Shown here piece after piece: positions 24,403 to 32,305 of a DNA stretch of 33,052 bases (position 1 is the stretch's first letter; every line of letters begins with the position of its first letter). Source of the stretch: Lysobacter antibioticus HS124. Lineage in GTDB: Bacteria > Pseudomonadota > Gammaproteobacteria > Xanthomonadales > Xanthomonadaceae. The notes under the pieces are model-generated. The model was given only the letters and a program-made list of their open reading frames with translations, searched no databases and had not been told where the DNA came from. The stretch covers positions 1 to 33,052 of the forward strand of contig NZ_HG424516.1 in assembly GCF_000336385.2 (NCBI RefSeq), read 5' to 3'. The translations under genes were made by a program, and so were the position numbers.

Positions 24403-25185
24403 ATGCCCGCGCCCTCGCCTACCGACGTCCGCATGCTGCAACGCGCGCCTTGCGCCGGGTTGCGCCCGTTCGTGCAGCAATTGATCGTCGTCGAATGCGT
24501 CGCGGACGTGCGCGACAGCCATCTGCCCGACACCGCCTCGGTGCTCGCGTTCTCGTTCCGCGAGCGCTGCCGGCTCGACGACGGGCGCGCCGTGCCCACC
24601 GTCGCCTTCACCGGCCTGCACGACCGCCTGCGCAGCCACGAGCATCCGCGCGGCCACGGCCTGGCCCTGGCCAAGTTCACCCCGGTCGGCGCCGCGGCCC
24701 TGCTGCGGCCGCCGCAGGACGAATTCGCCGGCACCACCGTCGACCTCGACGATCTGGCCGAGCGCGACTGCGGCACTCAACGCCTGCTCGAACAACTGGC
24801 CGTCGCCGCCGACGCGGCCGCGCGCCTGGACCGGCTGGAAGCCTATCTGCTGCATCGTCTCGGCAACGCCCGTCCCGATCCGCTGGTTGCCGCGGCGATC
24901 GGCTGGCTGCAGCGCGCGCCCGCCGGCGCCCGCATCGAAACGCTGAGCCGGCATATCGGCCTGAGCCAGAGCGCGCTGGAGCGCCGCTTCCGCCGCATCG
25001 TCGGCGTGACGCCGAAGAAGTACGCCAGCACCCTGCGGCTGGAGCGCGCTTTGGCGGCTTACCGCCCCGGCATCGACCTCGCTGGATTGGCCTTGGCCGC
25101 CGGCTATTACGACCAAGCCCATTTCAACCACGACTTCCGTCGCGCCACCGGGCGCTCGCCCGGCGCCCACTTCGGCACGACTTGA
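24403..25185 (+). CDS. AraC-family transcriptional regulator
   Basis: A 260-residue regulator. The N-terminal 150 residues are a variable sensor-like domain (DTASVLAFSFRERC, HGLALAKFTPVGAAAL). The C-terminal 100 residues hold the two AraC helix-turn-helix units: RIETLSRHIGLSQSALERRF, then PKKYASTLRLERAL, and LALAAGYYDQAHFNHDFRRA followed by TGRSPGAHF, which is the family signature. The ATG at 24403 is chosen as the first start after which the protein looks domain-like; the frame is open further upstream. It stands 280 bases upstream of the YCII gene on the same strand, a plausible target. Confidence 0.9.
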   Translation: MPAPSPTDVRMLQRAPCAGLRPFVQQLIVVECVADVRDSHLPDTASVLAFSFRERCRLDDGRAVPTVAFTGLHDRLRSHEHPRGHGLALAKFTPVGAAALLRPPQDEFAGTTVDLDDLAERDCGTQRLLEQLAVAADAAARLDRLEAYLLHRLGNARPDPLVAAAIGWLQRAPAGARIETLSRHIGLSQSALERRFRRIVGVTPKKYASTLRLERALAAYRPGIDLAGLALAAGYYDQAHFNHDFRRATGRSPGAHFGTT

Positions 25186-25465
25186 GCGTGCAGGCCCCGA
25201 ACCAGTCGACCTGCGCCGCCCAGCCCCGACGCACGCCGCAACGCCCGCAAGGCGGCCGACGCTCGAACGCCTAGCGTTTGGTGCCGAACGCCGAATTCTT
25301 ACAAGCCCGCCCAGCCTGGCCGGCGCAAAGTACGCCCGCCCGGCGCAGCTCATACGGCCCAGGTCGAACGCGACCGAGCGGCAGTGCATGCAACCACCAC
25401 CGCTAGAGCTGCATCACAGTTATTGACCGCCCAATGCGGTAACCGCCACACGAGGAGCACGCCCC

Positions 25466-25819
25466 ATGAACACCTACGTCATGCTGTTCCGCCGCAACCG
25501 CCAACAGCCTCTCGCCCCGGCCGACGAACTGCGCATGAAGCAGAACATCGCCTTCTGGGTCGAACAGAAGATCGACGCCGGCCACCGCCTCGTACCGCAC
25601 TCGCTCAGCACCGACAGCCATCACGCCGGCCCGCATTCCGATCTGGTGCGCAGCGACGACCTCATCGTCTCCGGCCTGCTGTTCTTCGTCGCCGACAGCT
25701 ACGAGCAAGCCGTGCGCGTGGCCGACTCGCACCCGGCCACGGACTTCGGCTTCAACGTGGAAATGCGGGCCTGGTCGACGCCGAACCGGGCGGCGGTGGC
25801 GGCGGCGAATGCGGCTTGA
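25466..25819 (+). CDS. YCII-related domain protein
   Basis: A 117-residue protein with a ferredoxin-like YCII fold. The start MNTYVMLFRRNRQ matches the first strand of YCII/DGPF proteins, ASD-type residues are in the central helix (AFWVEQKIDAGHRLV), and YEQAVRVADSHPATDFGFNVEMRAW is the final helix and strand, with H and D positions typical of the family. These small dimeric enzymes or binding proteins are poorly defined in function and often sit next to regulators or sigma factors. GAGGAG is placed eight bases before the ATG. Confidence 0.85.
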   Translation: MNTYVMLFRRNRQQPLAPADELRMKQNIAFWVEQKIDAGHRLVPHSLSTDSHHAGPHSDLVRSDDLIVSGLLFFVADSYEQAVRVADSHPATDFGFNVEMRAWSTPNRAAVAAANAA

Positions 25820-25896
25820 GCGAGCGCAGCGGCGAACGCGGCGTCCTGGCGACGTCCGCGTTTGCTACGGCGCAATCACCTTCGCAGGGGCCTCGG

Positions 25897-26067
25897 TCAG
25901 GGAACGCCCAAGATCTCTTCCAGCGCATTGCGGACCGAGGTCAGAAACCGCTCTTAGAACGCAACATTGATAGGGGAAACCTCTACGACGCGCTCCTTCT
26001 GCCAACTCAGGTAGAGCGGCAAATACCACATCAGCGACAGCCTACATTTCGCTGAAAAATTACCCAT
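25897..26067 (-). pseudogene. Small gene interrupted by an in-frame TAA
   Basis: From the ATG at 26067 the reverse strand encodes 37 codons (MGNFSAKCRLSLMWYLPLYL... INVAF), then TAA at 25956-25954. The same frame continues with ERFLTSVRNALEEILGVP to a TGA at 25897. The second part looks like a helical C-terminus, so a 56-residue protein with a nonsense codon is likely. The start overlaps the stop of the upstream gene by 8 bases, so the unit was probably co-translated. It belongs to a low-GC island. I know no family. If the TAA is genuine, only the 37-residue product is made. Confidence 0.5.
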
Positions 26068-26428
26068 CGATTAATAGCCATGGCTTAGCTATTTTGAAAT
26101 GCTCCCTTCGAAGAGCAAGGTGTACACGCTCTAAAAGTCCAATTCTAAAAAAGGTGAAACCGGAGTCTCGCCCCTCGTTCTGAAGAAACTTCTCTTCGCT
26201 TACCTCCCACAAATCGTCGACCCAAAAATACGCCTTCAGTAATTTGGCCTGGCGAGCTAATACTTGATGCCGCAACATGCGTTCAGCAAGTGGATCGCCG
26301 ACACGGTGCACAGCGTTCGCTGCGCCATTGGCCTTTACATAAAAGGTCGTATGGAACCCGCCCACATCTTTCCCAAGCTCCGGCGATGTGACAAAAACCC
26401 CTTCCACCAGAATCTGATAAAGCGCCAT
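26060..26428 (-). CDS. Unknown small protein of the low-GC island, immunity-like
   Basis: A 122-residue soluble protein. It begins MALYQILVEGVFVTSPELGK, contains HTTFYVKANGAANAVHRVG, and ends in a charged helical part with REHFKIAKPWLLIDG. The acid/aromatic-rich composition, small size and position right after another small gene resemble immunity proteins of polymorphic toxins, but no family is recognised. GGGAG is placed nine bases before the ATG at 26428. GC content is clearly below that of the surrounding genes, pointing to horizontal transfer. Confidence 0.6.
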   Translation of the reverse strand: MALYQILVEGVFVTSPELGKDVGGFHTTFYVKANGAANAVHRVGDPLAERMLRHQVLARQAKLLKAYFWVDDLWEVSEEKFLQNEGRDSGFTFFRIGLLERVHLALRREHFKIAKPWLLIDG

Positions 26429-26447
26429 TTCAAAAAGCTCCCTGCGG

Positions 26448-26792
26448 TCACTTACGCCTATCAAGCTCTCGATCCAGACGCTGCGAGTCCAACCTACCGT
26501 CCACACGAAAGACGCCCTGAAATCCCTCCGCCTTGATCTTGACACTCATATTAGGAATCTCCAGGCCGGCAGCATTGCTCACTGCATTTATCACACCATT
26601 GAATCGAGCAATGTCAGCCTGCTCCGCAGGCCGAGGAGCAGCATCCTGGATATACTCCGCGGCCTCCGCGACTCTCTGCAGCCCCACGATCCGCCCGACC
26701 TCTGCCTCCAGCAGCTGCATCGGATTGTGATCGATTTCCATTCCAGCGAAGACTCCAACGTCGTGATTGCCCGCGATGCCTATGTTGAGCAT
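26448..26792 (-). CDS. Unknown protein, probably the truncated C-terminus of a larger one
   Basis: A 114-codon frame from ATG 26792 to a stop at 26448. It starts MLNIGIAGNHDVGVFAG, then MEIDHNPMQLLEAEVGRIVG, and ends VDGRLDSQRLDRELDRRK. The ATG has no ribosome site, and a stop lies in frame 45 bases upstream, where sequence turns GC-rich again. This suggests that the 5' part was lost at a junction near 26793-26830. The length and C-terminal position ahead of an immunity-like gene fit the tip of a toxin, but this is inference. It ends 19 bases before the next gene. Confidence 0.5.
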   Translation of the reverse strand: MLNIGIAGNHDVGVFAGMEIDHNPMQLLEAEVGRIVGLQRVAEAAEYIQDAAPRPAEQADIARFNGVINAVSNAAGLEIPNMSVKIKAEGFQGVFRVDGRLDSQRLDRELDRRK

Positions 26793-26919
26793 CGATCGAC
26801 ATCGAGCGTGCGTATGTCGACGTTCCGAGGCGCCCTAGGCCTGGCCAGCCGCCTTGCCAGGGCTACGGCGCGAGTCCGAGCACTGGCTCGTCACAATTTC
26901 GCAATTCTTTTGAAACACC

Positions 26920-27450
26920 ATGAGCGCGACCGGCCCTCCTGGCCCACCGTCCTTCGCCATGCGCCCTTTCCGTGCCCTGATCCTGACCCTCCTGCTCGTC
27001 GCCGCCACGCCAGCGCTGGCCCAGTCGTCTTACACCCCGATCGAAGACCGCCTCAGCCCCGAGCAACTGCGCGAAGTCGCGCTGACGCCGACCCAGTTGC
27101 AGACGCTGAACCGGATGCTGCGCGAAGCGGCGGAGAAAGATGCGGCCAACGCGCCGGCCGCAGTGGCGTCGGACGCGGCCGGCCAAGCGCCGCGGCGCGG
27201 GCCGGCCCAGTACATCGGTCTGGACGATCAGCCGATCAAGAGCCGGCTCAAGCACGATGTCGCCGGCTGGGAGCCGGGCACGGTGTTCGAACTCGACAAC
27301 GGGCAACAGTGGAAGGTGCTCAAGGGCAGCATGACGTTGCGCAAGCCGATGAACACGCCGGAGATCGTGGTCGTGCCCGGCGTGGCCGGGCGCTGGTTCC
27401 TGCAGGTGGACGAAGATTTGCCCAAGGCGCGGGTGTATCGGATCGATTAA
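26920..27450 (+). CDS. Secreted protein of unknown function
   Basis: A 176-residue protein. A clear signal peptide begins at the second ATG (26959, MRPFRALILTLLLVAATPALAQ); the first ATG at 26920 would add 13 residues and makes a poor n-region, so 26959 may be the true start. The mature part has a helical linker (EQLREVALTPTQLQTLNRML), then a compact beta domain with VFELDNGQQWKVLKG and TPEIVVVPGVAGRWFLQVD. This arrangement recurs in small periplasmic proteins of this group of bacteria, with no function known to me. Confidence 0.75.
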   Translation: MSATGPPGPPSFAMRPFRALILTLLLVAATPALAQSSYTPIEDRLSPEQLREVALTPTQLQTLNRMLREAAEKDAANAPAAVASDAAGQAPRRGPAQYIGLDDQPIKSRLKHDVAGWEPGTVFELDNGQQWKVLKGSMTLRKPMNTPEIVVVPGVAGRWFLQVDEDLPKARVYRID

Positions 27451-27552
27451 TCCGCGTGCGTTATGGCTGAGGCTCGAAAGCAGCAGCCCTGTGTGGATAT
27501 CACGTGTGCCACGACGCGCAGCCGCGACTCGCTGTGACAATTGCGGGCCCAT

Positions 27553-27577
27553 GGTCGCGGCTTACGCCGCTCCTACA
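27553..27577 (-). repeat. REP-like element with GTAG head
   Basis: On the reverse strand the sequence reads TGTAGGAGCGGC-GTAA-GCCGCGACC: a GTAG head, then an imperfect hairpin of GCGGC/GCCGC. REP sequences of gamma-proteobacteria carry exactly this design and are spread by RAYT transposases. It lies between convergent-type ends of the 27450 and 27601 genes, the usual REP location. Confidence 0.65.
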
Positions 27578-27600
27578 GAAGCAAAAGCGGCGGTTCGCGC

Positions 27601-28404
27601 TCAGAAACTGCGTGCGATGCCGACGAAGACGCGGACCACGCCGTCGGTGTCGTCTTCGATCAGCGGGCTGTCCTGGATTTCGTCGGGCAGGGCCTGGTAG
27701 TTGAAGTCGGCGATCGCGCGCCACTTCTGCGCGAAGGGCTTGGCCAGCGTCACGCCGACGTGCGGCACGGTGGCGCGCCCGGGACGGTAGCGGATCACGC
27801 CGCGCGCGACTTCTTCGTCGAGGGTGCCGTAGTAGTAGTCGGCCAGGTCCGCGGACAGCACCGAGACACCGACGCTCGGGGTGATCAGCAGGCCCGCGGC
27901 CTGCATCGGGTAGCGGTAGCTGAGGTCGGCCTCGTAGCCGCCGCTGACGTCGGCGATGTCGGCGCGCAGATCGAGTTGCAATTCGCCGGCGGCACCGCGC
28001 CAGCTGGCCGATATACCGGCGTCGACGGCGTCGTCGCGGTCATCGAGCCGGTCGCGATCGATGCCGTGCGAAGCCAGGGCGCGGCGGCCGAAATCGTCGG
28101 CGTCCATCGCGTCGAGGCGGCCGGCAAGGAAGCCGTCGAGGACGAAGCGTTCGTTCTGCACCAGGTGATAGCCGGCGGTGATGCCGCGCAGGTAGAAGCG
28201 CTCGCCTTCGTAGCCGAACAACGGCACTACCCGATGGTGGCGGCCTTCGCCGGCGTAGAGTTCGCCGCGGCCGCCGGCGGCGACGCCAAGGCTCCAGTTC
28301 GATGGCGCCAGGTCGGCGCGGTCTTCGCCGGCTTCGCGGACTTGGGCGAAAGCGGCCAACGGCAGGCACAGCATCAGCAACGGCAAGGTTCGTAACATGC
28401 GCAT
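27601..28404 (-). CDS. MipA/OmpV-family outer-membrane protein
   Basis: A 267-residue protein with a signal peptide (MRMLRTLPLLMLCLPLAAFAQ) and a beta-barrel pattern to the end. Family features are NWSLGVAAGGRGELYAGEG, the strand VVPLFGYEGERFYLRG, and the C-terminal DGVVRVFVGIARSF with a terminal Phe as the barrel-assembly signal. MipA/OmpV proteins act in the outer membrane as scaffold or small-molecule-responsive proteins. The start at 28404 (MRMLRT) is preferred over GTG 28428; no strong ribosome site is visible. A PmrA-type box is 68 bases upstream. Confidence 0.85.
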   Translation of the reverse strand: MRMLRTLPLLMLCLPLAAFAQVREAGEDRADLAPSNWSLGVAAGGRGELYAGEGRHHRVVPLFGYEGERFYLRGITAGYHLVQNERFVLDGFLAGRLDAMDADDFGRRALASHGIDRDRLDDRDDAVDAGISASWRGAAGELQLDLRADIADVSGGYEADLSYRYPMQAAGLLITPSVGVSVLSADLADYYYGTLDEEVARGVIRYRPGRATVPHVGVTLAKPFAQKWRAIADFNYQALPDEIQDSPLIEDDTDGVVRVFVGIARSF

Positions 28405-28471
28405 GTAGGGGGCTCGATGGGGGCGCACGGCGCGATCGCGCGGTGTCGTTCGGCCACGCTAGGCGCCGATT

Positions 28472-28488
28472 TTTAAGAGTTCTTTAAG
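28472..28488. promoter_or_regulatory. PmrA/QseB-type box upstream of the MipA gene
   Basis: TTTAAG-AGTTC-TTTAAG is a perfect direct repeat with a start-to-start distance of 11 bases. It matches the YTTAAK-N5-YTTAAK pattern known for PmrA/QseB-type regulators. The next gene on the reverse strand, 68 bases away, is the MipA/OmpV gene. The AT-rich run stands out in very GC-rich surroundings. Confidence 0.55.
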
Positions 28489-28610
28489 CGCGCTGGCGTG
28501 CGCGCGTCAAAGCTGTGCGCGGCGACACGCTAATGGCGCGCCAGAGTGAATGCACGGCCAATGGGCATGCGGCGCAGACGCGCCGTGCGCTCGCGCATGG
28601 TCGCGCGCGC

Positions 28611-29510
28611 TCAGGCCGCGCCGGCCAGCAGATCGATCAACGCGCGCGCCGCCGCCGACAGACTGCGGTGCGGCGCGTAGATCAGCGAAAACGGGCGCGA
28701 GCGGCCGCGCAACTGCGGCAATACTTCCACCAGGCGGCCGCGCTGCAGGCGATCGGCGACGACGAAATCGTAGCTCTGGCAGATGCCGACGCCCTGCTCG
28801 GCCAGCGAGACTACGCCGAGCACGTCGTCGGACACCAGCAACGGCGCCGGCGGCGTCCAGTCCAGATCGCGGCCGTCCTCGCGCAGCCACCACGACGCCA
28901 GGCGGCCGGTGCTGGGCATCACGAACGGGAGGCATACATGCTCGCGCAGTTGCGCCAGATCGTCCGGCATGCCCGCGCGGCGCAGATAGTCCGGCGAGGC
29001 GACCAGGCACAACGCCGCGTCCTCGAGCTTGCGCGCGACCAGACCGCTGTCGGGCAAGGCGCCCAGTCGCACCGCCAGATCGAAACCTTCCGCGACCAGA
29101 TCGACGTTGCGGTTGGCGATGTTGACCTCGATCTGCACGCGCGGATGCCGCGCGGCGAAGCACTGCAGCAACGGCGGCAGGCGGTAGTGGCCGTACGTGG
29201 TCGGCGCGCTGATCCGGACCCGCCCGGTCAATTCGCCGTCTTCGCCCTGGATGCTGCGTTCGGCGTCGTCGATCAACGCGAACGCGGCGCGCGCCTGCTC
29301 CAGGTACAAGCGTCCGGCATCGGTCAGGCCCTGGCGGCGGGTGGTCCGGCGCAACAACTGGCTGCCGAGCCGGGTTTCCAGGCGCGCGACGGCGCGGCTG
29401 ATCACCGAAGGCGTGGTCGACAGCGCCACGGCGGCAGCGGTGAGCGAGCCGTGTTCGACCACGGCGACGAAGGCCTCGACGTCGCCGAGGTGGTCGAAGC
29501 GACGGCTCAT
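28611..29510 (-). CDS. LysR-family transcriptional regulator
   Basis: A 299-residue regulator. The N-terminal helix-turn-helix runs over residues 5-63: LGDVEAFVAVVEHGSLTAAA, ALSTTPSVISRAVARLE and LGSQLLRRTTRRQGLT. An effector domain of the usual periplasmic-binding fold fills the rest (GRVRISAPTTYGHYRLPPLL, VLGVVSLAEQGVGI). GGAGG is six bases before the ATG at 29510; an in-frame GTG at 29522 is not needed. It is divergent from the DJ-1 pair with only 95 bases between, the normal layout for a LysR regulator and its target. The inducer is unknown; family members of this group often respond to electrophiles. Confidence 0.93.
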   Translation of the reverse strand: MSRRFDHLGDVEAFVAVVEHGSLTAAAVALSTTPSVISRAVARLETRLGSQLLRRTTRRQGLTDAGRLYLEQARAAFALIDDAERSIQGEDGELTGRVRISAPTTYGHYRLPPLLQCFAARHPRVQIEVNIANRNVDLVAEGFDLAVRLGALPDSGLVARKLEDAALCLVASPDYLRRAGMPDDLAQLREHVCLPFVMPSTGRLASWWLREDGRDLDWTPPAPLLVSDDVLGVVSLAEQGVGICQSYDFVVADRLQRGRLVEVLPQLRGRSRPFSLIYAPHRSLSAAARALIDLLAGAA

Positions 29511-29605
29511 TTTTGCCTCCACGGCACGAATGATTTCCCGAACCGGAAGTTTATCGCCGCAAGTGCGCCCAATACAGTGGCGCCACCCTCAAGGAGATCC
29601 CGCCC

Positions 29606-30298
29606 ATGTCCCCCGTCCTGCCCCGCCCGGTGTTGTTCGTGCTGACCAGCCACGACCGCAAGGGCGCCACCGGCCAGCCGACCGGCTACTACCTCGGCGA
29701 AGTCACCCACCCGCTGGCCGAGCTCGACGCAGCCGGGATCGCGGTGGAATTCGCCTCGATCCAGGGCGGAAAGCCGCCGGTGGACGGCCTCGACCTCGAC
29801 GATCCGGTCAATGCCGGCTACTGGAACGACCCCGCATTCCGCCACGCCGTCGCGACCACCCGGCGCCTCGACCAGGTCGACGCCTCACGCTACGCGGCGG
29901 TGTTCTTCGCCGGCGGCCACGGTGCGATGTGGGACTTCCCCAACAGCGCCGCCGTGGCCCGGGTCGCGCGCGAGGTGTATCAGGCCGGCGGCGCGGTCGC
30001 TGCGGTCTGTCATGGGCCGGCGGCGTTGGTGAACGTGGTTCTCGACGACGGCCACGCCCTGGTCGCCGGCAAGCGCGTGGCCGCGTTCACCGACAGCGAA
30101 GAGCGCGCGGTCGGACTCGAACGCGTCGTGCCGTTCCTGCTCGCCTCCACCCTGACCGAACGCGGCGCCTTGCACCAGCCCGCGCCGGACTGGACCGCGC
30201 AGGTCGTGGTCGACGGCCGCCTGATCACCGGCCAGAACCCGCAATCGGCCAGCGGCGTCGGCGCCGCCTTGCGCGATCGCGTGCTGGCCGACGCCTGA
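29606..30298 (+). CDS. DJ-1/PfpI-family protein (Hsp31-like)
   Basis: A 230-residue cytoplasmic protein. The nucleophile elbow AAVCHGPAALV carries Cys135-His136, and the conserved acid is Glu32 in YYLGEVTHPLAEL, the arrangement of Hsp31/glyoxalase III-type DJ-1 proteins. FFAGGHGAMWDF and RLITGQNPQSASGVG are further marks of this group, which acts on methylglyoxal or damaged proteins. AAGGAG is at ideal distance before the ATG. It begins 95 bases from the divergent LysR gene and is followed 26 bases on by a second family member. Confidence 0.92.
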   Translation: MSPVLPRPVLFVLTSHDRKGATGQPTGYYLGEVTHPLAELDAAGIAVEFASIQGGKPPVDGLDLDDPVNAGYWNDPAFRHAVATTRRLDQVDASRYAAVFFAGGHGAMWDFPNSAAVARVAREVYQAGGAVAAVCHGPAALVNVVLDDGHALVAGKRVAAFTDSEERAVGLERVVPFLLASTLTERGALHQPAPDWTAQVVVDGRLITGQNPQSASGVGAALRDRVLADA

Positions 30299-30324
30299 TC
30301 CACCCTGCCTACGGAATCCCCGAC

Positions 30325-31170
30325 ATGACGCTTGTTTCCAAACTGAGCCTCGCGCTCGCGATGACCCTGGCCGCCGGCGCCGCCCAAGCCGGCAACGTGC
30401 TGGTCGTGCTGTCCGATGCCGACCATCTCGACCTGAAAGACGGCAAGACCTTCGCTACCGGCTTCTATCTCAACGAGCTGATGCAACCGGTCAAGCGCCT
30501 GCTCGACGCCGGCCACCGGCTCACCTTCGCCACGCCGCAAGGGCGCGCGCCGACGCTGGATCGAGGCTCGGTCGATCCGATGTATTTCGGCGGCGACGCC
30601 GCGGCGCTACGCGAACACCAGGCCTTGCTCGAACGGCTCGCACTGACCTCGAGCGAGCGCTCGCCGGTGGTCAGCCTGGCGCGCATCGAGCAGCAAGGCT
30701 ACGCGCGCTACGATGCGGTCTACATCCCCGGCGGCCACGCGCCGATGCAGGACTTGCTGCACAGCCCGGCGCTCGGACGGCTGCTCTCCGACTTCCACAG
30801 TCGCGGCAAGCCCACGGCGCTGGTCTGCCACGGCCCGATCGCGCTGTTGTCGACCCTGCCGCAGGCATCGGCCTTCACCGCCGAACTGACCGCCACCGGC
30901 CGGGCGGCGCCGCCGCCGGCGCATTGGATCTATCACGGTTACCGGGTCACCGTGATCAGCAATCAGGAAGAAGAGATCGCCAAGCCGCAGCTCGGCGGCG
31001 GCCAGATGCGCTTCTATCCGCAGACCGCCCTGGAACAGGCCGGCGCCGCCTACCTCAGCAACGCCCAGCCGTGGGCCGCGAACGTGGTGGTCGACCGCGA
31101 ACTGATTACCGGCCAGAACCCGGCCTCGGCCACGGGCGTGGCCGACGAACTGCTCAAGCGCTTGAAGTAG
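30325..31170 (+). CDS. Exported DJ-1/PfpI-family protein
   Basis: A 281-residue paralogue-like neighbour with a signal peptide (KLSLALAMTLAAGAAQA). After residue 22 it has the DJ-1 fold: GNVLVVLSDADHLD, the acid Glu51 in GFYLNELMQPVKRL, and the elbow ALVCHGPIALL with Cys168-His169. It is longer than the first by an insertion (residues 74-120, with DPMYFGGDAAALREH). WVIYHGYRVT-like and ELITGQNPASATG segments confirm the family. It probably works in the periplasm, so the pair covers two compartments. The 26-base gap and same strand mean a shared transcript. Confidence 0.9.
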   Translation: MTLVSKLSLALAMTLAAGAAQAGNVLVVLSDADHLDLKDGKTFATGFYLNELMQPVKRLLDAGHRLTFATPQGRAPTLDRGSVDPMYFGGDAAALREHQALLERLALTSSERSPVVSLARIEQQGYARYDAVYIPGGHAPMQDLLHSPALGRLLSDFHSRGKPTALVCHGPIALLSTLPQASAFTAELTATGRAAPPPAHWIYHGYRVTVISNQEEEIAKPQLGGGQMRFYPQTALEQAGAAYLSNAQPWAANVVVDRELITGQNPASATGVADELLKRLK

Positions 31171-31215
31171 GCGCGAAAAAGGGCGCGCTCGCAGCGCCGC
31201 CCCTTGCGGTCCGCA

Positions 31216-32127
31216 TCACAGGATCTCGATCCGCAACCGCTGCAGATGCCGCGGATCGACCACCACGTCGATCCCGGCGATGCGCTCGCCGGCCAGGGCG
31301 AACAGGAATGCGCCGCGCACCCTGCCGCCCGGCGCCCATACCGCGCCGATCTCGCCGTCGATCAGCGCCGGCTGCGCCGCCTGAGCGCGCCCCTCGAACG
31401 CCTCGGCCACAGCCTGCGCGCCGCGCGCGTACGCGGCCAACTTCGGCGCGCCATCGGCCTGTCGCGCCACGCTGGCCAACACCGCGGTCGGATCGGCGCG
31501 CAGCACCACGTCCGGGTCGAGTGCGGTCAACAGGCCGGCGAAGTCGCCGTTGCGCGAGGCACTCAGGAAGGCGTCGACCACCCGCCGCCGACGCAGCGAA
31601 TCGACCGGCGCGGCCACGCGCTCGGCCGCGGCCGCGCCCTGCACCCGCCGCCGCGCACGGCTGGCCAATTGGCGCGCGTTGATGGCGCTGGTGCCGACGA
31701 TGGGAGCGATCTCCTCGAACGACACCGCGAACAGGTCGTGCAGGACGAAGGCCAGGCGTTCGGCCGGATTCAAGGTCTCCAGCACCAGCAGCAAGGCCGG
31801 GCCCATCGCGTCGGCGAGCACGGCCTGCTGTTCCGGGCCGGGTTCGTCGGCCGACTCGGTCTCGTCCGCGCCCGGCTCCCACTGCATCGACTCCTCGCGC
31901 CGGGTCTTGCGCGCGCGCAGCGCATCCAGCGCCACCCGCGCGACCACCGTGGTCAGCCAACCGGCCAGGTTGGCGACCTCGCGAGTGTCGGCGCGGCTGA
32001 GCCGCAGCCAGGCCTCCTGCACTGCATCGTCGGCCTCGTTGGCCGACCCCAGCATGCGCAGCGCGACCGCGCGCAGATGGCCGCGTTGGCTTTCGAACTG
32101 CGCGGCCAGCCATTGGGAGTCGTGCAT
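31216..32127 (-). CDS. ECF41-type RNA polymerase sigma factor (SigJ-like)
   Basis: A 303-residue sigma factor. Region 2 covers about residues 8-78 (HLRAVALRMLGSANEADDAVQEAWL), region 4 about 120-172 (LNPAERLAFVLHDLFAVSFEEIAPIV, then SAINARQLASRARRRV). A C-terminal SnoaL-like domain (185-303) follows, which in ECF41 factors takes the place of an anti-sigma factor. The linker has QWEPGA where the group has WLPEP, and VVDPRHLQRL sits at the NPDKL motif. AGGA precedes the ATG at 32127. A matching ECF41 promoter is 34-60 bases upstream, so it probably regulates itself. The divergent carboxymuconolactone-decarboxylase-like gene is the standard partner. Confidence 0.93.
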   Translation of the reverse strand: MHDSQWLAAQFESQRGHLRAVALRMLGSANEADDAVQEAWLRLSRADTREVANLAGWLTTVVARVALDALRARKTRREESMQWEPGADETESADEPGPEQQAVLADAMGPALLLVLETLNPAERLAFVLHDLFAVSFEEIAPIVGTSAINARQLASRARRRVQGAAAAERVAAPVDSLRRRRVVDAFLSASRNGDFAGLLTALDPDVVLRADPTAVLASVARQADGAPKLAAYARGAQAVAEAFEGRAQAAQPALIDGEIGAVWAPGGRVRGAFLFALAGERIAGIDVVVDPRHLQRLRIEIL

Positions 32128-32160
32128 AGAGCGGCGTCCTGTGAATGGGTTCGAAGGTTC

Positions 32161-32187
32161 GACGCGACAGCGGGCCGCGGTGTGACA
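32161..32187 (-). promoter_or_regulatory. ECF41-type promoter of the sigma gene
   Basis: On the reverse strand TGTCACA (32187-32181) and CGTC (32164-32161) are separated by exactly 16 bases. This is a full match to the known ECF41 promoter TGTCACA-N16-CGTC. The start codon is at 32127, leaving a leader of roughly 25 bases. Confidence 0.85.
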
Positions 32188-32305
32188 GCCGCCGGGCCGG
32201 CCACCTTGTCGACGCACCGCCTAACTTGCCACGTTCCCGCGCTCCGCCGCGTCGGACCCGATGTCGGCGCCTCGCACCGCGCACCGGCAATGCGCCCGCC
32301 GGCAT

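Noticed and set aside
24325-25389. A reverse-strand frame of 354 codons opposite the AraC gene
   Set aside because: The forward strand has both AraC helix-turn-helix units; the reverse product is Gly/Ala/Gln-rich with no domain.
25423-25455. TTGACC at 25423 as a sigma-70 -35 box for the YCII gene
   Set aside because: No acceptable -10 box follows at 16-18 bases, so it is not listed as a promoter.
26060-26792. The low-GC island as a prophage or transposon remnant
   Set aside because: No integrase, transposase, tRNA or direct-repeat boundary is visible; only composition and small unknown genes.
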